A DNA stretch of 64,000 nucleotides. Origin: Planctomycetota bacterium. GTDB taxonomy: Bacteria; Planctomycetota; Phycisphaerae; Phycisphaerales; UBA1924. Position 1 is the stretch's first letter. Each line of letters opens with the position of its first letter. Below, in pieces: positions 24,989 through 36,690 of this stretch. Below the pieces are notes generated by a model. The model was not told the DNA's origin. It saw nothing but the letters and a program-made list of their open reading frames with translations, and ran no database searches. The position numbers were made by a program, and so were the translations under genes. Location of the stretch: the NCBI GenBank assembly GCA_039819165.1, contig JBCBSM010000001.1, positions 868,001-932,000 on the forward strand, read 5' to 3'.

Positions 24989-26623
24989 ATGGCGCTGAGG
25001 CTGCACAACACGCTCACGCGGCGCATCGAGCCGTTCCGGGCCACCGATCCGGCACGAGTGACCTTCTACAGCTGCGGCCCCACCGTCTACGACGACGCCC
25101 ACATCGGCAACTTTCGCAGCTTCCTGATCGCCGACCTGCTGCGACGCTGGCTCGAGAGCCCGCTGTGCGTCATCCAGGACGCCGACGGCAACGAGCACGA
25201 TCCAGGGCGTGATGGCCCCCGCACCGTTCGCCACGTCATGAACATCACCGACGTCGGCCACATGACCGAGGACGACCAGGCCGACGGCGGCGGCGAGGAC
25301 AAGATGCAGCTCGCCGGCCAGCGGCTGCTGGAGGCCAAGAAGGCCGGCACGCTGCCCGAGGGCACGAACGTTGACCCCCGCGATCCCTACGCCATCGCCG
25401 GCTTCTATCGCGACCGATTCCTTGAGGACGCCCGCCGGCTCGGGCTGAAGGTCGCCACCGAGGCCGAAGCCAACCCCGAGCTCATGCCCGTTGCCACCGA
25501 CTACGTGGCCAACCCCGGCCGGCCCATGGACATGGTCCGCGTCATCCAGCGGCTGATAGACAACGACCGCGCCTACGTCGTCGGCGAACCCGGCGGCCGC
25601 GCGGTCTACTTCCACGTACCCGCCTTCGAGGGCTACGGCCGGCTCAGCGGGAACACGCTGGAGGCCCTCCGCAGCGGCGCAGGCGGCCGCATCGACGAGG
25701 GCAACCAGGCCGCCAAGAAGCACGCCGCCGACTTCCTGCTCTGGAAGGAGGACGCCGGCCACATCATGCAGTGGGATTCGCCCTGGGGCCGGGGCTACCC
25801 GGGCTGGCACGTCGAGTGCTCGGCCATGGCCTTCGCCACGCTCGCTACCGCCAGCGGCAGCTCGACGATTCCGGACGCCGAGCCCATCATCGACCTGCAC
25901 TCGGGCGGCGAGGACAACATCTTCCCCCACCACGAGTGCGAGATCGCCCAGAGCTGCTGCGCCTTCAACGCCGACCCCTCCGGCGCCTCCTTCGCCCGCC
26001 ACTGGTTCCACCCCCGCTTCCTGCTGGTCGAAGGCCAGAAGATGAGCAAGAGCAAGGGCAACTTCTACACCGCCCGCGACCTGTTCAGCAGGGGCATCGA
26101 GCCCGCGGCGCTGCGCTTGGCGCTCATCCGCACGCACTACCGCTCCAACGCCGACTTCACCGAGCAGCTGCTCAAGGACAGCCAGCGGATGATCGAGCGA
26201 TGGCGGCGCTTCGCGGACGCTCGGGCGAACGGTCCCGAGCACCCAGCCGCAACAGGCGCAAGGCTCGCCTTCGCCGAGGCCATGCACGACGACCTGAACA
26301 TCGCGTCCGCCATCGCCGCCGTAAACACCATGCTGGGTGCCATAGACGAGCCCACCAGTCACGATGCGTCTGCGCTGCAAGAGCTCGATGCGTCGCTCGG
26401 CGTGCTCGCCCTCGAGAAGCCGCAGTCCGAGTCGACCTCCATCGGCCTCTTCGCGCCGGGTGTCGAGCCGGACCCCGCGGTCCTCCAGAAGCTCGAGGAC
26501 CGCAAGTTCGCCCGCGCACGCAAGGACTACGCCGCGTCGGACGCCATCCGCGACGAGCTGGCCGCCATGGGCTACGCGATCAAGGACGTCGCCGGTGGGA
26601 AGGTCGAGGTCAGCCGCGCCTAG
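24989..26623 (+). CDS. cysS: Cysteinyl-tRNA synthetase
   Basis: CysRS charges tRNA-Cys. The 544-residue class I synthetase has FYSCGPTVYDDAHIGN (zinc Cys plus HIGH-type motif, residues 27-42), a WHVECSAM zinc-site segment, and KMSKSKGNF near residue 351. The catalytic-domain insertion reads VMNITDVGHMTEDDQADGGG, the variant seen in a subset of bacterial CysRS rather than the NITDIDDKI form of E. coli. A C-terminal anticodon-binding helix (RKFARARKDYAASDAIRDEL) is intact. The ATG matches the usual start; the longer open frame upstream overlaps the divergent hydrolase gene and is rejected. Confidence 0.96.
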   Translation: MALRLHNTLTRRIEPFRATDPARVTFYSCGPTVYDDAHIGNFRSFLIADLLRRWLESPLCVIQDADGNEHDPGRDGPRTVRHVMNITDVGHMTEDDQADGGGEDKMQLAGQRLLEAKKAGTLPEGTNVDPRDPYAIAGFYRDRFLEDARRLGLKVATEAEANPELMPVATDYVANPGRPMDMVRVIQRLIDNDRAYVVGEPGGRAVYFHVPAFEGYGRLSGNTLEALRSGAGGRIDEGNQAAKKHAADFLLWKEDAGHIMQWDSPWGRGYPGWHVECSAMAFATLATASGSSTIPDAEPIIDLHSGGEDNIFPHHECEIAQSCCAFNADPSGASFARHWFHPRFLLVEGQKMSKSKGNFYTARDLFSRGIEPAALRLALIRTHYRSNADFTEQLLKDSQRMIERWRRFADARANGPEHPAATGARLAFAEAMHDDLNIASAIAAVNTMLGAIDEPTSHDASALQELDASLGVLALEKPQSESTSIGLFAPGVEPDPAVLQKLEDRKFARARKDYAASDAIRDELAAMGYAIKDVAGGKVEVSRA

Positions 26624-26638
26624 GCCGTACCGCGGCGC

Positions 26639-29083
26639 CTACGGCCCGACGCTCGCCAGCCGCTCGGACGCCTCGAACCACCGCTGCCAATCGCCGCGCG
26701 ACATCGGCAGGTCCGCGTCGTCCCACACCTCGGCGGGGAAGGACGCGTATAGCCGCTGCGCCCTCTCGTTGGCCGCCTGGGCGAGGGCGTACTCGCCCTG
26801 GGCGAGCCTCGCGTTGACGATCTGGATGAGCGGCACCAGCGCCGACGGATCCCGTGCGTAGCGAGCGTGCGCCGCGGCGTAGTTCCGCACGGCGGTCTCG
26901 TAGTCGCCCAGATCGAACGGGCAGGCCCCCAGATAGAAGTACGCGTTGCGGAGGTACTCGGCCTCGACCGCCGTCGGGCCGCGGAGGGTCTCCAGCCCGT
27001 CCCGCGCGGCCGTGTAGTGCTCCATGGCCGTCAGCAGCCGGTCGCGGCGGACCTGCTGCAGCTGCCGCCGCTCGCTGCCGGGCATCGCCTCGGTGAGCGT
27101 CCCGCGGATGCGGTCGGCCTCGCGCCGGTAGGCGTCGGCGAGCAGGAATCGCACGCGGTGCTCCATCCGCTCGCCGCCGTAACGAACGAGCGACTCGGAG
27201 AGCTTCTCGATGGCGGCCACCTGCTCGCCGCGGCGATAATGGGCCCGCCCCATCTCCAGCAACGCCGTGCGGTACTCCAGGCTCTCGGGCTCCACGAGTG
27301 CGCCCGACAGCACGCGATCGAGCAGCCGCATCGCCTCGTCGTCGTTGTCCTGGGCGGCGTCGGCCAGCAGGCACTGCGCCAGCGGCACGTACGAGCGGAT
27401 CGCGAAGGGCCCGACGTCCTTGCCCGTCGCGGTGTTCGACGAATCGTCGATCAGACCGCGGTACACCTCGCCCGCCTTTTGGTAGTTCCGCCTGGCCTGG
27501 TGGATGCGTCCGAGCCGGAACCGCGCTTCGGCGCGGAGCGGGCTCTCGCTGATGGCCGTGACGAAGGTCGTGAGCTTGCGCTGGGCCAGGTCCAGGTCGC
27601 CCGCGCGATCGAAGCACAACGCCGACAGCCACGTCGACCGCTCGAAGCGCTGCTCATCGAGCGTCACCAGGTCGGCGTGCAGCGCGTAGTAGCCGCCCGC
27701 GGACCGCAGGTGCCGCCGGACCGTGTCCCGCGTCGGCACATCGAGCGAGGCCGACTCCCGCAGGCTCGGTGCGTCCGCACCACCGCCCATCTCGCCATCG
27801 GCGACCGCGAGGTGCGCATCCGCCAACGCCCGGACCAGCTCGGGCGACCGCTCGTCGCCGCGGAGCCGCTCGGCCAGCTGTACGTACCGCAGCGCCGTCT
27901 TGGGCTGGTCGAACTGGGCCTGCACGCGGTACTGCGCCAGCAGCGCGTCCTCGAGCACGGCCCGCGAGACGCCGCTCTCCTCGGGGTCGGTGCGATCCAG
28001 CTCGTCGATGGCCCGCTCGAAGAGCTGCAGCGCCAGATCGTGCTCGCCCTCGGATGCCCGGACCTCGGCCAGGCCGAGCCGCGCCCCCTGCGCGGCCGAC
28101 GCCCACGCCATGTCCCGCAGCACCGCCTGGTAGCGCTCCCGCGCCTGATCGACGCGGCCGTCGAGTTCATCCAGCCGGCCCAGCAGCACCAGCGCGCGGG
28201 CCCGCTCGGGGGTCTGCTTGGCCGCCAGCGAATCGGCGGTCTCCAGCGCCGTGCGGGCGGCGTCGAGGTCCTCGAGCTCGAGGTGCGAGGCGCCCAGTTG
28301 CAGGGATAGGGCCGCGCGCTTGGCCGGCGAGGCGGCCGCCCATCGTGGATAGGTCCGCAGCAGCCGATCGACGACGCCGCCGTGATCCCCCGTGGCCGCC
28401 AGCAGCCGCACCCGCTGCAGTTCGGCCCACGCGCGGTCGTCGACGTTGAGCGTGGGATCCGAAACGAATCGCGCGATCAGCTCGAGCACCCGCTCGCGGC
28501 CGCCCTCGCTGCGGAGGCCCGCCCGCGAGACGGCCCGCCGGTATAGCTCATGGCGGCGGAGCTTCTCATCCACCGGCATCGCGTCCGCCCGGGCCAGCGC
28601 CAGGTCGATCATGTCGAGCGCGAGGTACGCGTCGGCGAGGTAGAACGCGTCACCCGGCGACAGCCGGCCGCCGTTCCGCTCCGCCGCCCGATACTGCGCC
28701 ACGATGTTGCGGTCGTTCTCTTCTTCGCGGCCGCCGAATTCCGCCTGCCCGAGGGCCAACGCCCGGGCCCGCAGCGTATGGAACCGCTGCAGGTGAACGG
28801 GCTCGAACGAGTCCCGGCCGACCATCGGCGCGAGCCGCCCGTTGAGCACGTCCAGGGCCTCGACGAATCGCCGGGCATCGATGCGTCGCTCGACGCCGTC
28901 GAGCAAGGAGTCGTAATTGGGCGTCGGCCGATGCAGGAGCATCGTCGACAGGCCCAGCGCCAGCACGACCATGGCCCCGCCCAGCGCAGGAATCTGCCAG
29001 ATCTCGCGCCACGGCGCAGCCGCTGCGCCCTGGTCGGACGCCGATGCGCTCTCGGGCTGTGGTGTGCCTTGCTCCGCCGACAC
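26639..29083 (-). CDS. Membrane-anchored TPR protein
   Basis: The GTG follows GGAGG and gives 814 residues; a TTG nine codons upstream is the alternative. One membrane helix (ALGGAMVVLALGLSTMLL, about residues 33-50) is followed by many TPR-type helix pairs (for example DAFYLADAYLALDMIDLALARA, AALSLQLGASHLELEDLDAARTAL, AYVRLGRI-like HQARRNYQKAGEVYRGLI). Such proteins usually scaffold envelope complexes. It is the last gene of a leftward operon, 57 bases after the RDD protein. No enzymatic domain is visible. Confidence 0.8.
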   Translation of the reverse strand: MSAEQGTPQPESASASDQGAAAAPWREIWQIPALGGAMVVLALGLSTMLLHRPTPNYDSLLDGVERRIDARRFVEALDVLNGRLAPMVGRDSFEPVHLQRFHTLRARALALGQAEFGGREEENDRNIVAQYRAAERNGGRLSPGDAFYLADAYLALDMIDLALARADAMPVDEKLRRHELYRRAVSRAGLRSEGGRERVLELIARFVSDPTLNVDDRAWAELQRVRLLAATGDHGGVVDRLLRTYPRWAAASPAKRAALSLQLGASHLELEDLDAARTALETADSLAAKQTPERARALVLLGRLDELDGRVDQARERYQAVLRDMAWASAAQGARLGLAEVRASEGEHDLALQLFERAIDELDRTDPEESGVSRAVLEDALLAQYRVQAQFDQPKTALRYVQLAERLRGDERSPELVRALADAHLAVADGEMGGGADAPSLRESASLDVPTRDTVRRHLRSAGGYYALHADLVTLDEQRFERSTWLSALCFDRAGDLDLAQRKLTTFVTAISESPLRAEARFRLGRIHQARRNYQKAGEVYRGLIDDSSNTATGKDVGPFAIRSYVPLAQCLLADAAQDNDDEAMRLLDRVLSGALVEPESLEYRTALLEMGRAHYRRGEQVAAIEKLSESLVRYGGERMEHRVRFLLADAYRREADRIRGTLTEAMPGSERRQLQQVRRDRLLTAMEHYTAARDGLETLRGPTAVEAEYLRNAYFYLGACPFDLGDYETAVRNYAAAHARYARDPSALVPLIQIVNARLAQGEYALAQAANERAQRLYASFPAEVWDDADLPMSRGDWQRWFEASERLASVGP

Positions 29084-29140
29084 GCACGCCTCCGGCGGGG
29101 CGGACCGCAATCCCCGCGCCAGGCGATCCCGGCGGCCCCG

Positions 29141-30829
29141 CTAGGACTCTTCGTCGGCCGATTCGTCGGCGTCGTTTGCCGGTTCGGGAAGCTGGACCAC
29201 GGCGGTGCCCGTCAGCGTGTCGCCGCGGTGCCTGAAGGCGCGTCCGAGAACCCCCGCGAGCGCCACCGGCGGCAGCAGCCACTTCACCGCGTTGCGGGCC
29301 ATCGACGGCAGCAACCCCGGAGCCCGCGGACCGTCGACGGGCCGATCGGGCGTACCCCCACGCACGACCGCCATGCCGAAGAGCAGCTTGCCGGGCGAGC
29401 GGCCGAACGCCGCCTCGAGCGCCGAACCCGCCCCCCAGCCAACGAACAAGGTCATGAGCACGGGCGCAAAGTCGATGGCGTCGACGCCCACGCGGATCGC
29501 CAGCCAGCCCTCGGGCAGCGAGGCCGCCAGCCACCCGCCAACGACGTAGGCCAGCGCCAGGTCGATCGACGCCGACATGATCCGCGGGAAGGGCGGCACG
29601 AGCGTGCATCCGGCCGGCAATTGCAGCGGCGCCGCCTCGGCCGACGTACGCACGATGAACAGGAGCGCCGCCGCGGAGATCGCGATCAGCAGCACGAACA
29701 TCAGGCGTAGGTCGCTCGGCGAGATCGGCCCATCGAAGACCGCCGGCCCAACGTAGAGCACCCGGCCCGTGTCGAGCGAGAACTCGCGGATCTCCAGCCG
29801 CGTCGCCGCTCGCCCCCGCGACGCGTCGGCCTCCTCCGATTCGAGGACGACCACGCCCCGCCGTGCGACGCCCAGCAGCGCCACGCCGCCCGCGGGCACC
29901 GGCGACAGCAGGCGGGCCTCCTGCGGCGAGGCCTCCACCGCGTGCCGCCCGCCCGGATGATCGACCACTGCGACCCACCGGTCTCCTACCGAGGCCGGCC
30001 CGGCGACGACCTCGCCCCGCCCCAGCGGCAGCTTGCCGGCCAGTTCGCCGTATCCGACGGCCGACGACGCCCAATCAAGAGCGACCCGTTCGGGCTCGGC
30101 CGGCGTCGACGCCCCGGAATCACCACCCAGAACGCGGGCGTCGGGGTCGGCCAGCGTGAACTCGCGGCGCGGACGCTCGACCTCGGGGAGCACCGCCTCC
30201 CACGACCACAACGCATCGGGGCCCGGCAGCACGACGCCCGCGCGGTCGCCGGCCACTACGCCAACCGCGATGCCCGCATCGGGCACATCCGGCGGCGGCC
30301 GCGGCCCGTCGGCGAACACCCACCGCCCGTCGTCGACCCATGCGAACTCCAGTTCGCCCGTGGTCCGCTCGAGCAGCACCATCGGGCCGTCGTCCCGCGC
30401 CGCCGCCGCCAGCAGCAGCGATCGCGTCTCGAGGAAGGGCCCGGCGTCGGGGCGGCTCGAAGCGGTGTGCCACGTGCCCTCGATCGCGCCGGGCAGCGCC
30501 GCGACCGTCAGGCTCGAGTAGCCCGTGTTGCCCCGCGGGAAGATCATCCAGACCCGCGGGCCGGCGGCGGCCATCGCCACCGGCGGCTGCGCCAGCGGCA
30601 GCACGGGCCGTGCCGAGCCGTCCGGGGCCGCCCCCCGCCCGACCCGCGGCGGCAGGTGCCACAACGCCCAGCCGTCCGCGGCGGGCGACCGGGCCACCAC
30701 CCACGCATGCTCCGGGCCGTCGTCGGCCCCGGCATCGACCCACGCCCCCGCGGCCACCTGCGCCGCCGCAGCCGACGCGTAGAGCAATGCCACGACCAAC
30801 GCCACGTGGGCGACGACGCACGCCCGCAT
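29141..30829 (-). CDS. Exported or membrane protein with C-terminal RDD domain
   Basis: The ATG overlaps the stop of the upstream lipoprotein gene (TGATG), so translation is coupled; 562 residues. A signal peptide (VVAHVALVVALLYASAAAAQ) leads a long periplasmic region with beta-propeller-like strands (WALWHLPP, VWMIFPRGNTG). A membrane helix (RLMFVLLIAISAAALLFIV) precedes a C-terminal RDD domain: FPRIMSASIDLALAYVVGGW, FGRSPGKLLFGMAVVRG and RHRGDTLTGTAVV. RDD domains are small membrane modules sometimes linked to ion transport. Fusion to a large extracytoplasmic propeller is a lineage-type arrangement. Confidence 0.8.
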   Translation of the reverse strand: MRACVVAHVALVVALLYASAAAAQVAAGAWVDAGADDGPEHAWVVARSPAADGWALWHLPPRVGRGAAPDGSARPVLPLAQPPVAMAAAGPRVWMIFPRGNTGYSSLTVAALPGAIEGTWHTASSRPDAGPFLETRSLLLAAAARDDGPMVLLERTTGELEFAWVDDGRWVFADGPRPPPDVPDAGIAVGVVAGDRAGVVLPGPDALWSWEAVLPEVERPRREFTLADPDARVLGGDSGASTPAEPERVALDWASSAVGYGELAGKLPLGRGEVVAGPASVGDRWVAVVDHPGGRHAVEASPQEARLLSPVPAGGVALLGVARRGVVVLESEEADASRGRAATRLEIREFSLDTGRVLYVGPAVFDGPISPSDLRLMFVLLIAISAAALLFIVRTSAEAAPLQLPAGCTLVPPFPRIMSASIDLALAYVVGGWLAASLPEGWLAIRVGVDAIDFAPVLMTLFVGWGAGSALEAAFGRSPGKLLFGMAVVRGGTPDRPVDGPRAPGLLPSMARNAVKWLLPPVALAGVLGRAFRHRGDTLTGTAVVQLPEPANDADESADEES

Positions 30830-31767
30830 CACGGCGCACGCTCCCCGCGTTCGGGCCTCGACCGCGACCGCTGCTCCAGCTCACGGTCCACGTCACGGAA
30901 CGCCTTGATGCCGTGCCGCGCGAGCGCATCCTGCAGCTGGAACGCCCGATCGTCGGGCCGCCGGCGGTCGGCCCTGGGCGCACTGATCGTGAGCCGCGCC
31001 CGCGCATCGAGGGCCGGCACGTCGATCAGCATCCGCCGCGGCACCCGCACCTTTGTCGGCAGCCCCGACACCCGATCGTCGAACTCCTGGTAGATCGGGA
31101 GGTCGGCCGTCAGCACCGGCGGCTCGTCGGCCGCACGCCGCAGCACCACCCGCTGCACCTCGAGCGATTCGGGATCCAGCCAGTACTCGCAGGCACCCCA
31201 CCGCGCTTCGGCCGCCACGATAAGCCGCTCACCGCCGGGCGACCATCGCATCTCGGCGGCCTCGTCATCCCGCTCGGGCATGGGCGCGAAGCCGAACAGC
31301 AGGATCAGGTCGAGCGGGTGCACCGGCAGGTAGAAGTCCCCCAGGCGATCGGGGTCGGCCTTCTCGTGCGTGCCGATGGCCGCAACGGGCGGATCTTCGG
31401 CGAGATCGAACCACCAGTACCGCTGCTCGTTGGAGCCCAGCACCGCGCCGTCCACGCCGAGCTTCTGGAGCGTGAGCGAGATCTTGTCGGGCGCCACCAT
31501 GTGCACGTACCCGTCGAGCTGCTCGGTCTCTTCCTCGCCCTGCTCGCCGATGTACCACACCCGCGTCGTCGCGCCCGCGAAGAAACGCTCGAGCCGCTCG
31601 GACCGCACGTTGATGCGAGCGGCTACGGCGTCGTAGTCCGGCAGCGGCCTCTCGACCGCCGCGACCGGCTCGGGCTGGGGAGGGGGCTCGGGGGCCGACG
31701 CGCAGCCGGCCGCGAGTAATGCGGCGATGGTCATCGTCGCCAGCTTCGCGAGGGTCTCGATGCTCAC
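30829..31767 (-). CDS. Lipoprotein of unknown function
   Basis: The GTG start overlaps the stop of the upstream gene (GTGA). The signal peptide has lipobox LAAGC (Cys about residue 22), followed by a Pro/Glu linker and a beta-rich domain of about 240 residues (VHMVAPDKISLTLQKLGVDG, RYWWFDLAEDPP, CEYWLDPESLEVQRVVL) with some likeness to LolA/outer-membrane lipoprotein carrier folds, which is only an impression. It is the third of five coupled leftward genes, together with the RDD and TPR proteins. The C-terminal tail is strongly basic. Confidence 0.7.
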   Translation of the reverse strand: MSIETLAKLATMTIAALLAAGCASAPEPPPQPEPVAAVERPLPDYDAVAARINVRSERLERFFAGATTRVWYIGEQGEEETEQLDGYVHMVAPDKISLTLQKLGVDGAVLGSNEQRYWWFDLAEDPPVAAIGTHEKADPDRLGDFYLPVHPLDLILLFGFAPMPERDDEAAEMRWSPGGERLIVAAEARWGACEYWLDPESLEVQRVVLRRAADEPPVLTADLPIYQEFDDRVSGLPTKVRVPRRMLIDVPALDARARLTISAPRADRRRPDDRAFQLQDALARHGIKAFRDVDRELEQRSRSRPERGERAP

Positions 31768-32324
31768 GCGGGCCCGTCCTCCGTCGCCTCGCCATCAGGC
31801 TCCGCAGCATCGCCTCCGAGCAGCACCGCAGTCACCCGCTCGATAGCGGCTTCGAGCTGGTCGTCGTCGAAACCGGGATCCGCGATCCGCGTCGAGCCGT
31901 CGTCCGCGAAGCCCCCCGTAGGCGTCAGCCGCCGCACCCGCAGGCCCTCCGGCGCGTGGCCCTCGACCCGCAGCCGCCGCCGGCGGATCAGCATCAGCGC
32001 GACCACGTACCGCAGCTCGATCGCCGACCGCTCCTCGGCGTCGCCGATCTGGTCGAACAGCGCGACGAGTTCCTCGTCGTCGATGATGCGGGCGGGCGCA
32101 TCGTCCGACGCTTCGGGCATCGTCCCCCGCCACGTCGCCACGACCGATCCGTCGGGCCGCCAGCCCGACACCCAGGCCGCCTCGGCGACATCGAGCCGCC
32201 GCCAGGCGTCCGCGTCGTCGGCCACGATGGCCGAGGCCACCCGCGCGCCCGGCGCCAGAGACGCGCCCGTCGCCGCGCACGTGCCCGAGGGCCGTCCAAC
32301 CGAGAATCGCGTGCCCGCCGCCAT
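31764..32324 (-). CDS. Planctomycete-type protein of unknown function
   Basis: The 186-residue soluble protein begins with a GTCAATGASLAPGARVASAIV pattern that recurs at the start of small planctomycete proteins, which I cannot tie to a named family. A helix-rich middle (ELVALFDQIGDAEERSAIELRYVVALMLIRRRRL) and an acidic C-terminus follow. The ATG at 32324 is likely. It is coupled by GTGA to the lipoprotein gene and lies 30 bases after the small zinc-binding protein gene, so it is part of the five-gene operon. Confidence 0.6.
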   Translation of the reverse strand: MAAGTRFSVGRPSGTCAATGASLAPGARVASAIVADDADAWRRLDVAEAAWVSGWRPDGSVVATWRGTMPEASDDAPARIIDDEELVALFDQIGDAEERSAIELRYVVALMLIRRRRLRVEGHAPEGLRVRRLTPTGGFADDGSTRIADPGFDDDQLEAAIERVTAVLLGGDAAEPDGEATEDGPA

Positions 32325-32354
32325 CGTGCAGTTTACGCCCGCGCTCGCGCCGCC

Positions 32355-32579
32355 CTAGCGGCAGCTCGCCTCGAACAGCCGATGCGGCGTGCCGTGCTCG
32401 GCCACGGGGAAGGTCGCCTGCATGCCGCACCGCGGGCATCGGACGCGGTACGACCGGCCGTCGGCGTCCCGGTACGCCCGGACGTAGGACGAGGCGCACA
32501 GGAACCGAACGCCGATCCACGGCCGGACCTCTCCCCGAGTCCCAACCGACCCGCCGCCATCCCCTGCTCGCTCGGTCAT
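32355..32579 (-). CDS. Small conserved planctomycete zinc-binding-type protein
   Basis: From the ATG the product is 74 residues, with the pattern RPWIGVRFLCASSYVRAYR followed by VRCPRCGMQATFPV and ending EASCR. Very similar small proteins (WIGVxFxC...CPKCG) are known from planctomycetes; the cysteines probably bind zinc. It is the first gene of the five-gene leftward operon and is divergent from lpxI. A longer frame upstream adds 25 residues without improving the start. The function is unknown. Confidence 0.6.
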   Translation of the reverse strand: MTERAGDGGGSVGTRGEVRPWIGVRFLCASSYVRAYRDADGRSYRVRCPRCGMQATFPVAEHGTPHRLFEASCR

Positions 32580-32713
32580 CCCAGGTCCATCGGTCCGCGG
32601 CCGCCGCGGCGTGCAGCCCGGGCGAAAGTCCGCGTGATAGGGATCTGCTCGCACGGGGCTCGCCGGCCCGGACTACCGCCGAATAATGGCTGTTGCCGAT
32701 ACCGGAGTCTGCC

Positions 32714-33594
32714 TTGCCCCGACCGCTGGTCATCCTGCCCGATCCGCCCGCCCCGCCGACGGCCATCGGGCTCATCGCCGGGGCGGGTCGCCTGCCGATC
32801 ATCGTCGCCGAGGGCCTCCGCGAGATCGGCCACCGCGTGCACGGCATCGGCCTCGCCCACATGTACGAGCCCGACCTGCCGAAGCTCTGCGAGAGCTTCC
32901 ACGAGGTTGGCCTCTTCCGCGTCGGTGGATGGGGCCGGGCGCTCGCCAAACGCGACGTGCGGCACGCGATCATGGTCGGCAAGGTCGACAAGGCCCGCCT
33001 GATGCACGACCCCCTGCGGATGCTCAAGCACGTGCCCGATACGCGGACGCTCATCGCGTGGCACCGCAAGCTCCGCCACGACCGCCGGTCCCACGCCGTC
33101 CTCAGCGCGATCGCCGAGGAGCTGGAGCGCAGCGGCGTCCAACTCCTCGACTCCACGACCTCCATCCCCCGGGAGCTGGCCGATGCCGGCGTGATGACCA
33201 CGCGGCAGCCCACGCCCGCGCAACAGGCCGACGTCGAGTTCGTCTGGCCGCAGCTCGTGGATCTGCTGCGGCTGGACATCGGCCAGGCCGTCGCCGTCCG
33301 CGAGCGGGACATCATCGCCGTCGAGGCCGTCGAGGGCACCGACCACATGATCGAGCGGGCCGGCCGCCTCTGCAGGGCCAAGGGCTGGACGCTGTGCAAG
33401 GGTGCCCGCTGCGGCCACGACCGCCGCAGCGACGTGCCCACCATCGGGGTGACCACCATCGAGCGGATGCACGAGGCCGGCGCGGGCTGCCTCGCACTGG
33501 CCGCGGGCGACGTCATCATGATCGACAAGGACGAGGTGATCGCCGAGGCCGACCGCCGCGGCGTGGCGATCATCGGCGTCCCCGTCGGCGCCGC

Positions 33595-33598
<4 letters not shown>
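32714..33598 (+). CDS. lpxI: UDP-2,3-diacylglucosamine pyrophosphatase LpxI (DUF1009)
   Basis: LpxI cleaves UDP-2,3-diacylglucosamine to lipid X, a step of lipid A synthesis that E. coli does with LpxH. The protein (294 residues from a TTG preceded by GGAG; a TTG seven codons upstream is possible) has the N-terminal AIGLIAGAGRLPIIVAEG motif, HVPDTRTLIAW, and the C-terminal domain with RERDIIAVEAVEGTDHMI, CKGARCGHDRRSDVPTIGV and a final AGDVIMIDKDEVI. Its stop overlaps the start of the next gene (GTGA). Confidence 0.85.
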
Positions 33599-35739
<2,141 letters not shown>

Positions 35740-35853
35740 CGGCGTATTCCCTTGCTGAGCGGCCCACCTCGCGCTCGCCGCCGCTACGCCTATCGGTCCC
35801 GCCGCGGGGCCGCTTGAGCCCCGGCGGCCGTCCCGGACCGAATACCGTCGCCG

Positions 35854-36690
35854 GTGCCCGAGCCCACCTCCGCGAGGCCCTGGACCGACGCCTTCACGCT
35901 GCTCTGCGAGCGGTGCGGCTACGTGCTCGACGGCATCGGCGACCAGGCCGCCTGCCCCGAGTGCGGTACGCCGATCGCCCGCAGCCTGCCCGCGGCCCGG
36001 ATCGGCACCGCGTGGCAGCGAGCGCCGTCCGCCGGCGCCCTGCTGCGCACCTGGTCGAGTGCGCTCCGGCGGCCGCACCGCACGCTGGACGCCATGGCCT
36101 TTGATCGACCACCACGATCCACGCGTCGGCTCCGCCGAGCCACGCTTGCCGTCGCCGGCCTGCTCACCGCGCCGACCATCGGCACGCTCGCGCTCCTCAT
36201 CCTCGAGCGTCCCAGGCGCTCGCCGACCGGCGGCATGTACCAGTGGTCGCCCGGCTCGGTGATCGGAGCGATGATGCTCGCGCTCGTGCTGGCGATTCCC
36301 GCGTGGCTCGCGTGCGGCGGCGTGTACGCCGCCCTCACGCACGTCGAGGCCCGGGGACTGGTGCTCTTCGGGCGGCAGCGGCACGCCCGCGTCGACCGAA
36401 TCATCGCCGACACGATCGTCGCACACGGTGCCGCGGGCTGGGTCGTCGCCGCGGCCGGCCTTGCGTTGTGCCTGCCATTCCTGTGGACGATGCAGCTCGA
36501 CGTGAGCCTTGCGCAGCCCGCACCGTTCATGAGTCTGGCATGGCGCGTGCTTGCGTACGTCGGCGTCGGCGTCGCGCTCGCGGGCTTCCTGCTGTTCGAG
36601 GTCTTCGCCTGGCTCGGCCTGCGGCGGTGCAAGTTCGCCAATCGGAGCCGCCCGGGTTCGGCGGCCGACGAGCAGAAGCGGGCCGGTTAG
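35854..36690 (+). CDS. Membrane protein with N-terminal zinc ribbon
   Basis: The 278-residue protein starts with a four-cysteine ribbon, CERCGYVLDGI...CPECGTPI (about residues 18-39), followed by three to four membrane helices (LAVAGLLTAPTIGTLALLIL, GAMMLALVLAIPAWLACGGVY, GWVVAAAGLALCLPFL, YVGVGVALAGFLLFEVFAWL). The ribbon-plus-helices layout recurs in planctomycete membrane proteins of unknown function. The start is a GTG. Its TAG shares bases with the stop of the convergent Fur-family gene. Confidence 0.7.
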   Translation: MPEPTSARPWTDAFTLLCERCGYVLDGIGDQAACPECGTPIARSLPAARIGTAWQRAPSAGALLRTWSSALRRPHRTLDAMAFDRPPRSTRRLRRATLAVAGLLTAPTIGTLALLILERPRRSPTGGMYQWSPGSVIGAMMLALVLAIPAWLACGGVYAALTHVEARGLVLFGRQRHARVDRIIADTIVAHGAAGWVVAAAGLALCLPFLWTMQLDVSLAQPAPFMSLAWRVLAYVGVGVALAGFLLFEVFAWLGLRRCKFANRSRPGSAADEQKRAG

